Positions 8,392 to 15,169 of a stretch of 39,666 bases of DNA are shown here, piece after piece. Every line of letters begins with the position of its first letter. The stretch's first letter is position 1. A program made the translations under genes and the position numbers. The DNA lies in the NCBI GenBank assembly GCA_945860255.1, contig CAMAQI010000002.1, positions 1 through 39,666 on the forward strand, given 5' to 3'. Below the pieces are notes generated by a model. It ran no database searches and was not told the DNA's origin. It saw only the letters and a program-made list of their open reading frames with translations. This DNA comes from Methylacidiphilum caldifontis. Its GTDB lineage: Bacteria > Verrucomicrobiota > Verrucomicrobiia > Methylacidiphilales > CAMAQI01.

Positions 8392-8991
8392 ATGTCTGAT
8401 AACACCCCTTCTTCCTCAAGCGATCAAGATCCCAATCGATCTGATTTTTCGCCGATTTTTGACGACTTTGTCCGCCCGCTTCTCGACTATGATTCTTGGA
8501 AGAACTCTGAGATGAAAGATGTCATGCGGATCGGCATCTATCTCTGGAATAGCAACCGTCTATCGCCCGAGGCGTATTCCGAACTTCAATCCTTTCTCTT
8601 TCAATCCATCGATCAGGAGCTGCGGATTCTTTTTCAAGGAATGATCGGCTCGAGAACCGGTTTTTTCAAAACTCATTCCGTCTCCATTGAGGATGGAAAA
8701 GTCATGGTCTCCAAAAAATTTTACAACCTCGAATTGAAATTCGGGGACTATCCTCCCGAAATCCTTTTCCCTGAATATATCTGCGAAGCGATGATGGCTG
8801 ATTTTGTCAGAAGTCTTGATGAGTTAGGATTGATAGAACGTCAAATATATGTTCAATTTATGACCCGCTATCAATCAAGGCTCGAGCGCCTTATTGCAAA
8901 AAATGAAAAGCGAATAGCAGAAAACGAAGCGAAAATAGCAGAAGCAAAAACGGCGCTTAAAGATTTTCCCCAAACAATCGAATGTAAGTGA
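8392..8991 (+). CDS. Hypothetical protein with C-terminal coiled coil
   Basis: This 199-residue soluble protein has a Ser/Asp-rich start (residues 3-20), an alpha/beta middle (YDSWKNSEMKDVMRIGIYLW, then a KVMVSKKFYNLELKFGDYPP region) and a C-terminal heptad-like helix with repeats (KNEKRIAENE, AKIAEAKTAL) that should form a coiled coil. There is no signal peptide, membrane segment or nuclease motif I can name. It is transcribed away from the SNF2 helicase gene from an operator-bearing promoter, so the two may be co-controlled. The start at 8392 is supported by promoter spacing. Function unknown. Confidence 0.6.
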   Translation: MSDNTPSSSSDQDPNRSDFSPIFDDFVRPLLDYDSWKNSEMKDVMRIGIYLWNSNRLSPEAYSELQSFLFQSIDQELRILFQGMIGSRTGFFKTHSVSIEDGKVMVSKKFYNLELKFGDYPPEILFPEYICEAMMADFVRSLDELGLIERQIYVQFMTRYQSRLERLIAKNEKRIAENEAKIAEAKTALKDFPQTIECK

Positions 8992-8992
8992 C

Positions 8993-9007
8993 ATCGCCAT
9001 TGGCGAT
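8993..9007. terminator. Short hairpin after the 8392 gene
   Basis: ATCGCCA and TGGCGAT around a single T form a 7-bp arm palindrome starting one base after the stop codon. It lies between two convergent genes and could stop transcription from either side, though there is no T-run. Confidence 0.35.
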
Positions 9008-9013
9008 AGGCCA

Positions 9014-9163
9014 TCAAACCTTTTCGCGAAGCGAGTCCTCTTCACGGATTTGCTTCATTGCGGCTTTACGTTCACGTTTGGCGACCTTGCGTTTATTAAA
9101 TGGTCGCAAATGTTTCCACCATTCGGGCGGCGATGTTAGAGTATCTTTTCGAGTATGAGCCAT
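9014..9163 (-). CDS. Small basic protein, unknown function
   Basis: A 49-residue protein starts MAHTRKDTL and carries a PPEWWKHLRPFNKR motif followed by a highly basic stretch (KVAKRERKAAMKQIREE). Small proteins with a P-x-W-W-K-H-L-R-x-x-x-K-R core occur scattered in bacteria, as far as I recall without known function; the charge suggests nucleic-acid binding. A promoter (TTGTCA-N17-TATGTT) ends 10 bases before the start and no SD is present. It is convergent with the gene at 8392 and divergent from a truncated phd gene. Confidence 0.5.
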   Translation of the reverse strand: MAHTRKDTLTSPPEWWKHLRPFNKRKVAKRERKAAMKQIREEDSLREKV

Positions 9164-9173
9164 ACTTGTGACA

Positions 9174-9202
9174 AACATATATGAAAGTGAAGAAATTGAC
9201 AA
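9174..9202 (-). promoter_or_regulatory. Promoter of the small basic protein gene
   Basis: Minus strand: -35 TTGTCA (9202-9197), spacer 17, -10 TATGTT (9179-9174). Its -35 is the reverse complement of the -35 of the divergent promoter at 9196-9224, so the two share the same bases. Confidence 0.5.
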
Positions 9203-9224
9203 GATCACCAGACAAAACTAGGTT
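9196..9224 (+). promoter_or_regulatory. Promoter of the truncated phd gene
   Basis: -35 TTGACA (9196-9201), spacer 17, -10 TAGGTT (9219-9224), 6 bases to ATG 9231. Confidence 0.55.
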
Positions 9225-9230
9225 GAATTC

Positions 9231-9326
9231 ATGAAAGTCGTCAATGTTCAAGAGGCAAAGATCACTCACGATCAAAACTTGAACCTTATGGCGCAATCAT
9301 CCTTTGGACTTAATTTTTTTCTTTAA
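9231..9326 (+). pseudogene. Truncated Phd/YefM antitoxin gene
   Basis: The 31-codon frame starts MKVVNVQEAKITH, which matches the typical first residues of Phd antitoxins (M-K-x-V-N-x-x-E-A-K-x-H), then loses all similarity and stops at 9326. Its promoter is intact. The body of the antitoxin and any toxin have been lost, possibly when the neighbouring DUF4143 gene region was joined here. Confidence 0.45.
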
Positions 9327-9334
9327 GTTTGATT

Positions 9335-10540
9335 TTAAAAAGATCGTGCAGCCCCCATTAAAAATTTGCGCACGTTTTGCCAGCCCACTCCTTCATGATC
9401 CTCGCGGAAATGGGTGTCTAGGCTGAGAAGCATCCGGGGGTATTCATCACCTATCGCCCGCAGAGACCTCAACTCCCTCTCCAGAGTAGATTTTTCTCCC
9501 AGCAGATAGGCCACTTGAATATAGATCCGCCGCCCCTCACGTGATGCCACAAAATCAATTTCGTTCTCCCCCCATCTTCCAACTTCAACCGAATATCCAT
9601 TCGCTTTCAAGTGAAGATAAACGACCGCTTCCAGTTGAATGCCGATATCCTGATCCCGAAATCCAAGAATGGCGTTTCGGATCCCCGCATCCGCTGCATA
9701 ATATTTTTCATGCGTTTCCAGAATTTTTCGTCCCCGAAGATCATGCCGTCGAACCCGGTGCAGCACCCGTGCATCCTCAAAATATTGAAGATATTCCAAA
9801 ATGGTGTCGACGCTCGTTTTGATTTGCTGCGAGCGTAAGTAGTCCGAGATTCGTTTGGAAGAAACCGGAGACCCCGATGTATCCAAAACATATCGAAGCA
9901 CATTTTCAAGCAATCGAACATTACGGATCGCATGGCGGCTGACCACATCCTTAAGAACCACCGTGTTGCCAATCGCCGAGAGATAATCAAACACCGCCAC
10001 ATCTTCGCGTGAAAGCGCGTGAATTCCAGGCATGCCCCCGTGGCGTAAAAATCGTGCGAAGGCCTCCTCCCCCTCCTTTTCCCCAGAAAACTCGAGAAAC
10101 TCAGGATAAGTCAAAGGGTGAACCGGAATCTCAATATAGCGACCCGTTAGCGCCGTTGCGAGCTCCCCCGAAAAAACTTTTGCATTGGACCCTGTCAAAT
10201 AAACATCGACTTCCCCTTCCTTCAGTAGCGAAGCCACCGCACGCTCCCATCCCTGAATTTCCTGAACCTCATCGACCATCAGAACCTTTTTTCCCTTGGC
10301 TTTGGAAAAGCGTTGCTTGGCCTCCCGATGTAGATCCACTCCTGTTCTGATGGAGTCCCACTCCATCTTCTCTTTGTCGACCTCCAGCAATGTCATCCCC
10401 GGATAAGCTTTCTTGAGCTCCGTAGCCCAAAGTCGTAGAAGAGTGCTCTTCCCGACACGGCGCATCCCGGTCAATATCTTGATCAGCGGCTTGAAAGCAA
10501 ACTGCCCTAACACGGGCCTATAACGATTTCGATTATGCAC
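9335..10540 (-). CDS. AAA ATPase with DUF4143 C-terminal domain
   Basis: The protein is an AAA_14/DUF4143 two-domain ATPase: Walker A GMRRVGKST near residue 25, Walker B VLMVDEVQEI near 85, sensor-like VYLTGSNAKVF near 113, and a C-terminal DUF4143 part with an endonuclease-like core (VEVGRWGENEIDFVA). The family is common in accessory DNA and its biochemical role is not settled. I chose GTG 10540 because a -10 (TATTAT) ends 7 bases upstream and this leaves a family-like N-terminus; a longer reading from ATG 10612 adds 24 residues. Its 3' end is 9 bases from the truncated phd, and its 5' side is next to the 10676 insertion boundary. Confidence 0.85.
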   Translation of the reverse strand: MHNRNRYRPVLGQFAFKPLIKILTGMRRVGKSTLLRLWATELKKAYPGMTLLEVDKEKMEWDSIRTGVDLHREAKQRFSKAKGKKVLMVDEVQEIQGWERAVASLLKEGEVDVYLTGSNAKVFSGELATALTGRYIEIPVHPLTYPEFLEFSGEKEGEEAFARFLRHGGMPGIHALSREDVAVFDYLSAIGNTVVLKDVVSRHAIRNVRLLENVLRYVLDTSGSPVSSKRISDYLRSQQIKTSVDTILEYLQYFEDARVLHRVRRHDLRGRKILETHEKYYAADAGIRNAILGFRDQDIGIQLEAVVYLHLKANGYSVEVGRWGENEIDFVASREGRRIYIQVAYLLGEKSTLERELRSLRAIGDEYPRMLLSLDTHFREDHEGVGWQNVRKFLMGAARSF

Positions 10541-10675
10541 GAAAAAGATAATATCATGCAAATTTATTCGTGTATAGTCGAAATATCTTAAATGGAATTC
10601 CCGATAGCGCATTTATCCACCATCGGATTGAAATACATCTCTCTTCCATGATCTCCTACTTTGTCAACTGATTCT

Positions 10676-10698
10676 AGGGACAAAAGACATCATGACAC
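10676..10698 (+). repeat. Left inverted repeat of the insertion
   Basis: Perfect 23-bp match, in inverted orientation, to 13897-13919. The match stops at both ends at these coordinates. Confidence 0.85.
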
Positions 10699-10718
10699 GG
10701 GGCCCCTTCCGGGGCCCC
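10699..10718 (-). terminator. GC-rich hairpin at the end of the ParB-like gene
   Basis: GGGGCCCC-TTCC-GGGGCCCC gives an 8-bp all-GC stem with a 4-base loop, 15 bases past the stop codon of the minus-strand gene and directly inside the left inverted repeat. It lacks a T-run on the minus strand; T-rich sequence follows on the plus strand. It may act as a two-way terminator or as part of the element end. Confidence 0.6.
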
Positions 10719-10733
10719 TTCTAGATTGTTTCA

Positions 10734-12656
10734 TTATTTTTCACTAGTACTTGATTTTCTTCTTTTTGAATCTACGAAACACTGGGCGTACTTTTTAGCC
10801 TCGTCACAAAGATCTTGATAACGCTTTAGCTGATCCCACTTTTCAATTAATGGACTTTTGTTTGGATTCTCATTCTTAAAAAAAATTGAAAATTTCTTTT
10901 TTTCCGGAGGTTTAAAAAAATGATGGAGATATTCTGTTTTCTGAACGGTCTCTTGATACTTTTCATCTGACTTCATCTTCATCATAGCGGATCTCTTTTG
11001 AGATAAAGCAGATCGACTTGGTACCTTATAGTGGATTTGACTCCACCAATGGGGAATGTTTTGGGGTTCCATTTTTTTGAGAGTCGCCAATCCTTTTTCG
11101 GCAAAACGAAGATACGCTTCCACTTTTATAACCGCTTCATCCCAATCATATTCTCCAATGGGAGAAGGTGCTAAATGAGCTCGCAATATTTTTTTGTCCT
11201 CGTGATTTCTACCATAGGTCTTACACCACACCCCGGCGAGATCTATCGCCAATTGATCCAGTGATTCCAATGAATATTTGAATGCTCTTTGATCAACACC
11301 TTTAGAGTCATCTTTGTACTCGAGCAGCCAATTTTTATTCAAGCCCGCTAGTCGGATTTTTCTTTTACCCAGTTGTTCTAAGTCTGCCCAAAAATGTGCC
11401 GCTCTTTTCTTTTGTTCCACTGGAATATCTTGTTCTTTACACAGAAAATCGCCTTGCCACGTTTCTTGAATATATTTTTTCCAAAACGCTGAGGGGGTTT
11501 TAAACTCGGGCGGATAAGAGCATTTTTTATGGATAATCTCTCTAAAAACAGACCAAACTATTTTCTTCTCTTTAACTTCCAGTCTATCAATCGCATCAAA
11601 TAAATGGAGTCCACTTAAAGTTATCGCTTTGTCCATCGTTGGGAATTCTTCACGAATATTAAAGAGAAAATCGGAGGCCGATTCTTTTCGCTGCCACGAT
11701 TCCAAATCTAAATCCTTATTGGATGTTTCAAAAAGATAAGCGAGAAGTAAATCTCCGAGGAAAGCAGCTAAGCGATCTAGGGGCTTTAAATTCTCATTAT
11801 CTTGATGATCGAGATCAACATCATTTAAAAAATCCCTCCATTTTTCTACCTGATCATTTGATAAACTTCTTTTGATCGATTGATCTCTGGATATTTTGTT
11901 ACTTCTAAAGAGATCGCACTCCACAAGCTGGTTTTCACCGACAAGCTTCTTCCATTGCGTCAAATGATCATCATTGTTGAAAATATTTTTAAATACCGAA
12001 GCCGCTTTATTTTGAGGTTGAATGGCTTTTACGGGATTGAAATTGAACCATCGGCAAAGTCGTTGAGCCTCTTTTTTTTGTTCATCTTCATCTTTCCCAT
12101 CCAGTTCAATAAGACGAACAACAATCAATTTTTCATTCAACTTTTGGGTATCTAGATTTATGGTTGATTTTATCTTTTCCCATTCTTCCTTTAAATCCAT
12201 TAAAGTGAGTTCTCTTGATCCTCGTTCCGTCGACAAGAATTCCGCATATTCCTTGTAAGCTGTTTTATCTTCTTCCTTCTTCTTTAATGTTGAATTTTGA
12301 CTAACGAGAAGCAGTCGTCTGTTCCCACTCAGTGCCACCATTTTACCCTCAATCTCAGCAACAATGGGAGGGCCACTGCTTGCATCGGGATTGCTGTTCA
12401 CTAAAAAATGCGGTTTAAAATGCTCTACGATCGATCGATTGAGCTCGATTTCACCTTCCTTTTCGTACCAGCGGTCATTTTCAATCGGGAATTCAGGATT
12501 TCTTTCAATGGGATTTCCAGTCGTCGATAAGCTTTTTTCTAATTTGGTTGAGGCGCATATATCGCCTAAATTCATAAATTTGTAATTGTAACCAACTTTC
12601 TCAAATTCTCCTCCAGATGGCTTGCATATCAGGATTTTTGAATCGGTTTCATTCAT
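10734..12656 (-). CDS. ParB/Srx-like (GNRR motif) protein of unknown function
   Basis: This 640-residue soluble protein has a short N-terminal ParB-like core: a PPIVAEIEGKMVALSGNRRL segment at about residues 94-113, where G-N-R-R takes the place of the GHRR/GNRR motif that binds CTP or a catalytic nucleotide in ParB and sulfiredoxin relatives. The rest is helical, rich in Lys and Glu, with WFNFNPVKAI near 210 and HFFKPPEKKKFSIFF near 590, and I see no helicase or nuclease motif there. It is the only large gene in the insertion at 10676-13919, transcribed toward the left end and divergent from the duplicated small-gene modules. Partition, nuclease and defence-sensor roles are all possible; the call is limited to the fold of the N-terminal part. 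Confidence 0.6.
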   Translation of the reverse strand: MNETDSKILICKPSGGEFEKVGYNYKFMNLGDICASTKLEKSLSTTGNPIERNPEFPIENDRWYEKEGEIELNRSIVEHFKPHFLVNSNPDASSGPPIVAEIEGKMVALSGNRRLLLVSQNSTLKKKEEDKTAYKEYAEFLSTERGSRELTLMDLKEEWEKIKSTINLDTQKLNEKLIVVRLIELDGKDEDEQKKEAQRLCRWFNFNPVKAIQPQNKAASVFKNIFNNDDHLTQWKKLVGENQLVECDLFRSNKISRDQSIKRSLSNDQVEKWRDFLNDVDLDHQDNENLKPLDRLAAFLGDLLLAYLFETSNKDLDLESWQRKESASDFLFNIREEFPTMDKAITLSGLHLFDAIDRLEVKEKKIVWSVFREIIHKKCSYPPEFKTPSAFWKKYIQETWQGDFLCKEQDIPVEQKKRAAHFWADLEQLGKRKIRLAGLNKNWLLEYKDDSKGVDQRAFKYSLESLDQLAIDLAGVWCKTYGRNHEDKKILRAHLAPSPIGEYDWDEAVIKVEAYLRFAEKGLATLKKMEPQNIPHWWSQIHYKVPSRSALSQKRSAMMKMKSDEKYQETVQKTEYLHHFFKPPEKKKFSIFFKNENPNKSPLIEKWDQLKRYQDLCDEAKKYAQCFVDSKRRKSSTSEK

Positions 12657-12741
12657 ATTGTTTAGAGGAACTAGTTAAGAGAAATTAAATTAATAGTGGT
12701 TTTGCGTCAAGTTTTCTGCTCCGAAATATAAGCCCATGATG

Positions 12742-12753
12742 CCCTCGTATATT
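12742..12753 (+). promoter_or_regulatory. Module promoter, first copy
   Basis: The 13-base string CCCTCGTATATTA (12742-12754) recurs exactly at 13249-13261. TATATT (12748-12753) ends 6 bases before ATG 12760, the same spacing as in the second copy. There is no -35 match in either copy, so an activator or other sigma factor may be needed. Confidence 0.5.
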
Positions 12754-12759
12754 AATAAC

Positions 12760-12810
12760 ATGAGAGAAAATCACTATCAATTCTACCGTCCAACCTCTTT
12801 TAACGCATGA
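12760..12810 (+). CDS. Possible leader peptide of module 1
   Basis: A 16-codon frame (MRENHYQFYRPTSFNA) begins exactly 6 bases after the repeated TATATT box, as does the longer frame at 13267 in module 2. It may be a leader peptide or chance; the rest of the leader (TTGCGTAATCT at 12865-12875) is also repeated in module 2. Confidence 0.25.
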   Translation: MRENHYQFYRPTSFNA

Positions 12811-12924
12811 TATGTGGATTTGTATTCCATCAAGAAAAGACACGTAGTCTATCCGTAAGCAAAATTGCGTAATCTCTAATCAAGGAGGCAAGTTAACAAA
12901 GTATCTCCGTAATAAAGGAATCCT

Positions 12925-13167
12925 ATGCACAAACGAACTAATTATTCTCTAAACAATATTTCTCTAAACATTCAGCTCGAATTTCAATTCATCAATGAAT
13001 TCTTTGATAACTCAATCCCAGAAATTCCCTATCTACAAATAAGTAAGAATAAGCCTACTCCTGAGAGCGAAAGAATTGAAGCAATTCGTGGTGCTAATGA
13101 AGATAGCGCTGATGCCGAATGGGAAATTTACCTAGAAAACCTATCACCTCCTGATGAGGATTATTGA
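12925..13167 (+). CDS. Small acidic protein of module 1 (YSLN-LNIQ family)
   Basis: The 80-residue protein has an N-terminal YSLNNISLNIQLEF that resembles YSLNSFPLNIQMDL in the protein at 13551, followed by a strongly acidic C-terminal half (ESERIEAIRGANEDSADAEW). A good SD (AAGGA, 5 bases before the ATG) is present, at the same place as in the second module. There is no signal peptide or membrane segment. Size, charge and duplication suggest an antitoxin- or anti-restriction-like role, but I recognise no family. Confidence 0.5.
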   Translation: MHKRTNYSLNNISLNIQLEFQFINEFFDNSIPEIPYLQISKNKPTPESERIEAIRGANEDSADAEWEIYLENLSPPDEDY

Positions 13168-13248
13168 TAAGTCACTTATAACAAAGAGTTTAAACAATTC
13201 CACTGTTTTGTAGAACCGTTTTAAGCCCAATAAAATCCACAGTAATTA

Positions 13249-13260
13249 CCCTCGTATATT
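13249..13260 (+). promoter_or_regulatory. Module promoter, second copy
   Basis: Second exact copy of CCCTCGTATATTA (13249-13261); TATATT (13255-13260) ends 6 bases before ATG 13267. Confidence 0.5.
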
Positions 13261-13266
13261 ATAAGT

Positions 13267-13533
13267 ATGAGCAAAAAATACCTCCATATCCTTAGATTAT
13301 TAAAATATTCTTATATATACCTTTACAACAGGTACTTACGAACAATTTATTTCTATTTCGAACATGTAAAAAGCTATAATAATTTACGATTGAAATTTTT
13401 TTATCCTTTTTTGGCAACTCAGTCAATTTCCTTAATTTTTCCTGTAATACTTATTGATATGAACAAAAACGTTATCAATCAACATTTGCGTAATCTTATA
13501 CCAGTGAGACATCTCATCACCATTGGTATCTAA
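13267..13533 (+). CDS. Possible 88-residue basic, aromatic protein of module 2
   Basis: The frame starts 6 bases after the repeated TATATT box. It encodes a Tyr/Leu/Lys-rich protein with one hydrophobic stretch near residues 45-65 (FLATQSISLIFPVILIDM). The corresponding position in module 1 has only 16 codons. Low-complexity AT-rich DNA gives such frames by chance, so it may instead be an untranslated leader for the gene at 13551. Confidence 0.3.
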   Translation: MSKKYLHILRLLKYSYIYLYNRYLRTIYFYFEHVKSYNNLRLKFFYPFLATQSISLIFPVILIDMNKNVINQHLRNLIPVRHLITIGI

Positions 13534-13550
13534 AAGAAAAAAGGAATAAT

Positions 13551-13829
13551 ATGATCAATATAAAAATTAAAGTATATTCTCTTAACTCATTTCCTCTTAA
13601 CATTCAGATGGATTTATTCAGTGATGATCCTCTAATAGTGACTACTCCAATTGTTAGAAAAAAATCACAAAAAAAACGATATAATAACAGAAAAGAGCAA
13701 TTGTACGCAAATCCTGACGAGTATTTCGTGAGCGATCTATTGCGAGAAGGCCACATTAAATGTCCTCGTCTTGAAAGGTTCTTGTCTGCTAAAATTCAAT
13801 CTCTAAGACAATCCAAAAAGATTTCGTAA
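13551..13829 (+). CDS. Small basic protein of module 2 (YSLN-LNIQ family)
   Basis: The 92-residue protein shares the N-terminal Y-S-L-N-x3-L-N-I-Q motif and the SD position (AAGGA, 5 bases before ATG) with the protein at 12925, but its remainder is basic (VRKKSQKKRYNNRKEQ, then a helical GHIKCPRLERFLSAKIQSLR). One acidic and one basic protein sharing an N-terminal motif within duplicated modules could bind each other or DNA. Function unknown. Confidence 0.5.
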   Translation: MINIKIKVYSLNSFPLNIQMDLFSDDPLIVTTPIVRKKSQKKRYNNRKEQLYANPDEYFVSDLLREGHIKCPRLERFLSAKIQSLRQSKKIS

Positions 13830-13833
13830 TTGT

Positions 13834-13868
13834 TTGAATAAGTTTAAACACTCTTTTAACTTATTCAA
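13834..13868 (+). terminator. Hairpin terminator of module 2
   Basis: TTGAATAAGTT and AACTTATTCAA form a perfect 11-bp stem with a 13-base loop, starting 5 bases after the stop codon of the gene at 13551. Confidence 0.6.
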
Positions 13869-13896
13869 TGTCACAACTTTTATCGTAAAAGGCGCT

Positions 13897-13919
13897 GTGT
13901 CATGATGTCTTTTGTCCCT
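13897..13919 (-). repeat. Right inverted repeat of the insertion
   Basis: Exact reverse complement of 10676-10698 over 23 bases; it ends 12 bases before the first Fic operator. Confidence 0.85.
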
Positions 13920-13931
13920 GCCAGCCCATTC

Positions 13932-13957
13932 CTTTAATAATCAATCTTTTATTAAAG
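13932..13957. promoter_or_regulatory. Operator 1 of the fic gene
   Basis: CTTTAATAA and TTATTAAAG inverted around 8 bases give a 26-bp dyad with the same half-site and overall length as operator 2. The centres of the two are 40 bp apart, about four helical turns, so proteins bound at both would lie on the same DNA face. Confidence 0.6.
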
Positions 13958-13961
13958 AAAC

Positions 13962-13997
13962 TTGCTATTTTCTTTAATAAGAATATTCTTATTAAAG
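13962..13997 (+). promoter_or_regulatory. fic promoter covered by operator 2
   Basis: Operator 2 (13972-13997) is a perfect 26-bp palindrome with half CTTTAATAAGAAT. It covers the spacer and -10 of a promoter with -35 TTGCTA (13962-13967), spacer 16 and -10 TATTCT (13984-13989). The winged-helix tail of the Fic protein is the obvious candidate repressor. Confidence 0.65.
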
Positions 13998-14007
13998 GGT
14001 TTATCGT

Positions 14008-15168
14008 ATGATTCGATCTGAAACAGGTAATTACAGCATTTCCACTTTAGGGGGAGAGACCGTAAAAGCATTTATTCCTTTATCGCTTCCTCCTGTCCCT
14101 CCCTTGGATCTGACGGGATCTCGCCAAAGGCTACTCGAACGCGCGACGATTGCCGTCGGACGACTCGACAGTGTCGCCACATTGTTACCTGATCCGGATC
14201 TTTTTCTTTATGCGTATGTTCGTCGGGAAGCGGTTCTCTCCTCACAAATTGAAGGAACCCAATCCTCCCTGTCGGATCTTTTACTTTTTGAAATCGATGA
14301 AGTACCTGGGGTTCCTTTTGATGATGTGGTTGAAGTCTCCAATTACATCGCTGCGTTAAACCACGGGATGAATCGCCTCAAAGAAGGTTTTCCCTTGAGT
14401 ACCCGTCTTCTTCGAGAGATGCATGCTCAACTCATGTCCAGGGGTCGTGGAAGTGATAAGAATCCCGGGGAGTTTCGTCGAAGCCAAAATTGGATCGGTG
14501 GCACAAGACCGGGTAATGCACACTTTGTTCCCCCTCCACCCCATGAAGTTGATCGATGTATGGGCGATCTTGAAAAATTTCTTCATGATGATCACTCCAC
14601 TCCACTCCTCCTCAAAGCGGCTCTTGCCCATGTTCAATTTGAAACCATCCATCCCTTCCTCGATGGGAATGGACGATTGGGACGGCTCTTGATTGCTTTG
14701 CTTCTTCATGAAGGAGGCCTTCTTTCTCTTCCACTTCTTTATTTAAGTCTTTATCTCAAAAAGCATCGGAATATTTATTACGAAAAACTGGACATCGTCC
14801 GCACTCAAGGGGATTGGGAAAGCTGGTTAGATTTCTTTCTCGAAGGGGTTGAAGAAACTGCATTGGGAGCGGTTGAAACTGTTCGACGTTTGGGAGCACT
14901 TTTTGAAAAGGATCGAAAACAGGTGCAAGAAACCAAACGTCTTGCATCCAACATCCTTCGCGTCTTTCACGAATTTGAAAAACGCCCCATATTGAATTTA
15001 AAACAGATCTGCCGTGATCATCGAATGACTTTTCCAACAGCCACAAAAGCGGTTTCATCCCTCATCGAAATGGGAATCATCCGAGAAATGACCGGTCAAA
15101 AACGAAATCGATTTTTCGTTTATGATGCTTATCTCAAAATTCTGAATGAAGGGGGAGATCCTTTGTAA
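14008..15168 (+). CDS. Fic family protein (AMP transferase) with C-terminal winged helix
   Basis: The 386-residue protein transfers AMP (or a related group) to target hydroxyls. The Fic motif HPFLDGNGRLGR is complete at 215-226, and an N-terminal inhibitory helix motif SSQIEG is present at 78-83, which puts it in the self-inhibited class. Residues 1-110 form the Fic N-terminal domain, and from about 310 there is a winged-helix DNA-binding domain (LKQICRDHRMTFPTATKAVS). Two 26-bp operators upstream suggest that it represses itself. Fic proteins of this layout are common in accessory DNA and act as toxins or regulators. Its stop is one base from the dnaN stop, with the two genes convergent. Confidence 0.93.
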   Translation: MIRSETGNYSISTLGGETVKAFIPLSLPPVPPLDLTGSRQRLLERATIAVGRLDSVATLLPDPDLFLYAYVRREAVLSSQIEGTQSSLSDLLLFEIDEVPGVPFDDVVEVSNYIAALNHGMNRLKEGFPLSTRLLREMHAQLMSRGRGSDKNPGEFRRSQNWIGGTRPGNAHFVPPPPHEVDRCMGDLEKFLHDDHSTPLLLKAALAHVQFETIHPFLDGNGRLGRLLIALLLHEGGLLSLPLLYLSLYLKKHRNIYYEKLDIVRTQGDWESWLDFFLEGVEETALGAVETVRRLGALFEKDRKQVQETKRLASNILRVFHEFEKRPILNLKQICRDHRMTFPTATKAVSSLIEMGIIREMTGQKRNRFFVYDAYLKILNEGGDPL

Positions 15169-15169
15169 A

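Larger units (their letters stand above)
10676..13919. mobile_element. AT-rich insertion bounded by a perfect 23-bp inverted repeat
   Basis: The outer ends 10676-10698 and 13897-13919 are exact reverse complements over 23 bases (left end begins AGGGACAAAAGAC, ends CATGACAC). Inside are a ParB-like gene and a duplicated module of small genes, all clearly richer in A and T than the flanking genes, and with Shine-Dalgarno sequences that most host genes lack. No transposase or integrase is present, so it may be moved in trans or be a defence or plasmid-derived cassette. No target duplication was seen. Confidence 0.55.

Noticed and set aside
10676..13919. Conventional IS element or transposon
   Set aside because: Inverted ends are present, but there is no transposase frame inside on either strand and no target duplication was found.
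9378..13934. 16-base near match TGCCAGCCCA(C/T)TCCTT at 9378-9393 and 13919-13934
   Set aside because: One copy is inside the DUF4143 coding region and the other starts at the end of the right inverted repeat; the similarity does not extend, so chance is likely.
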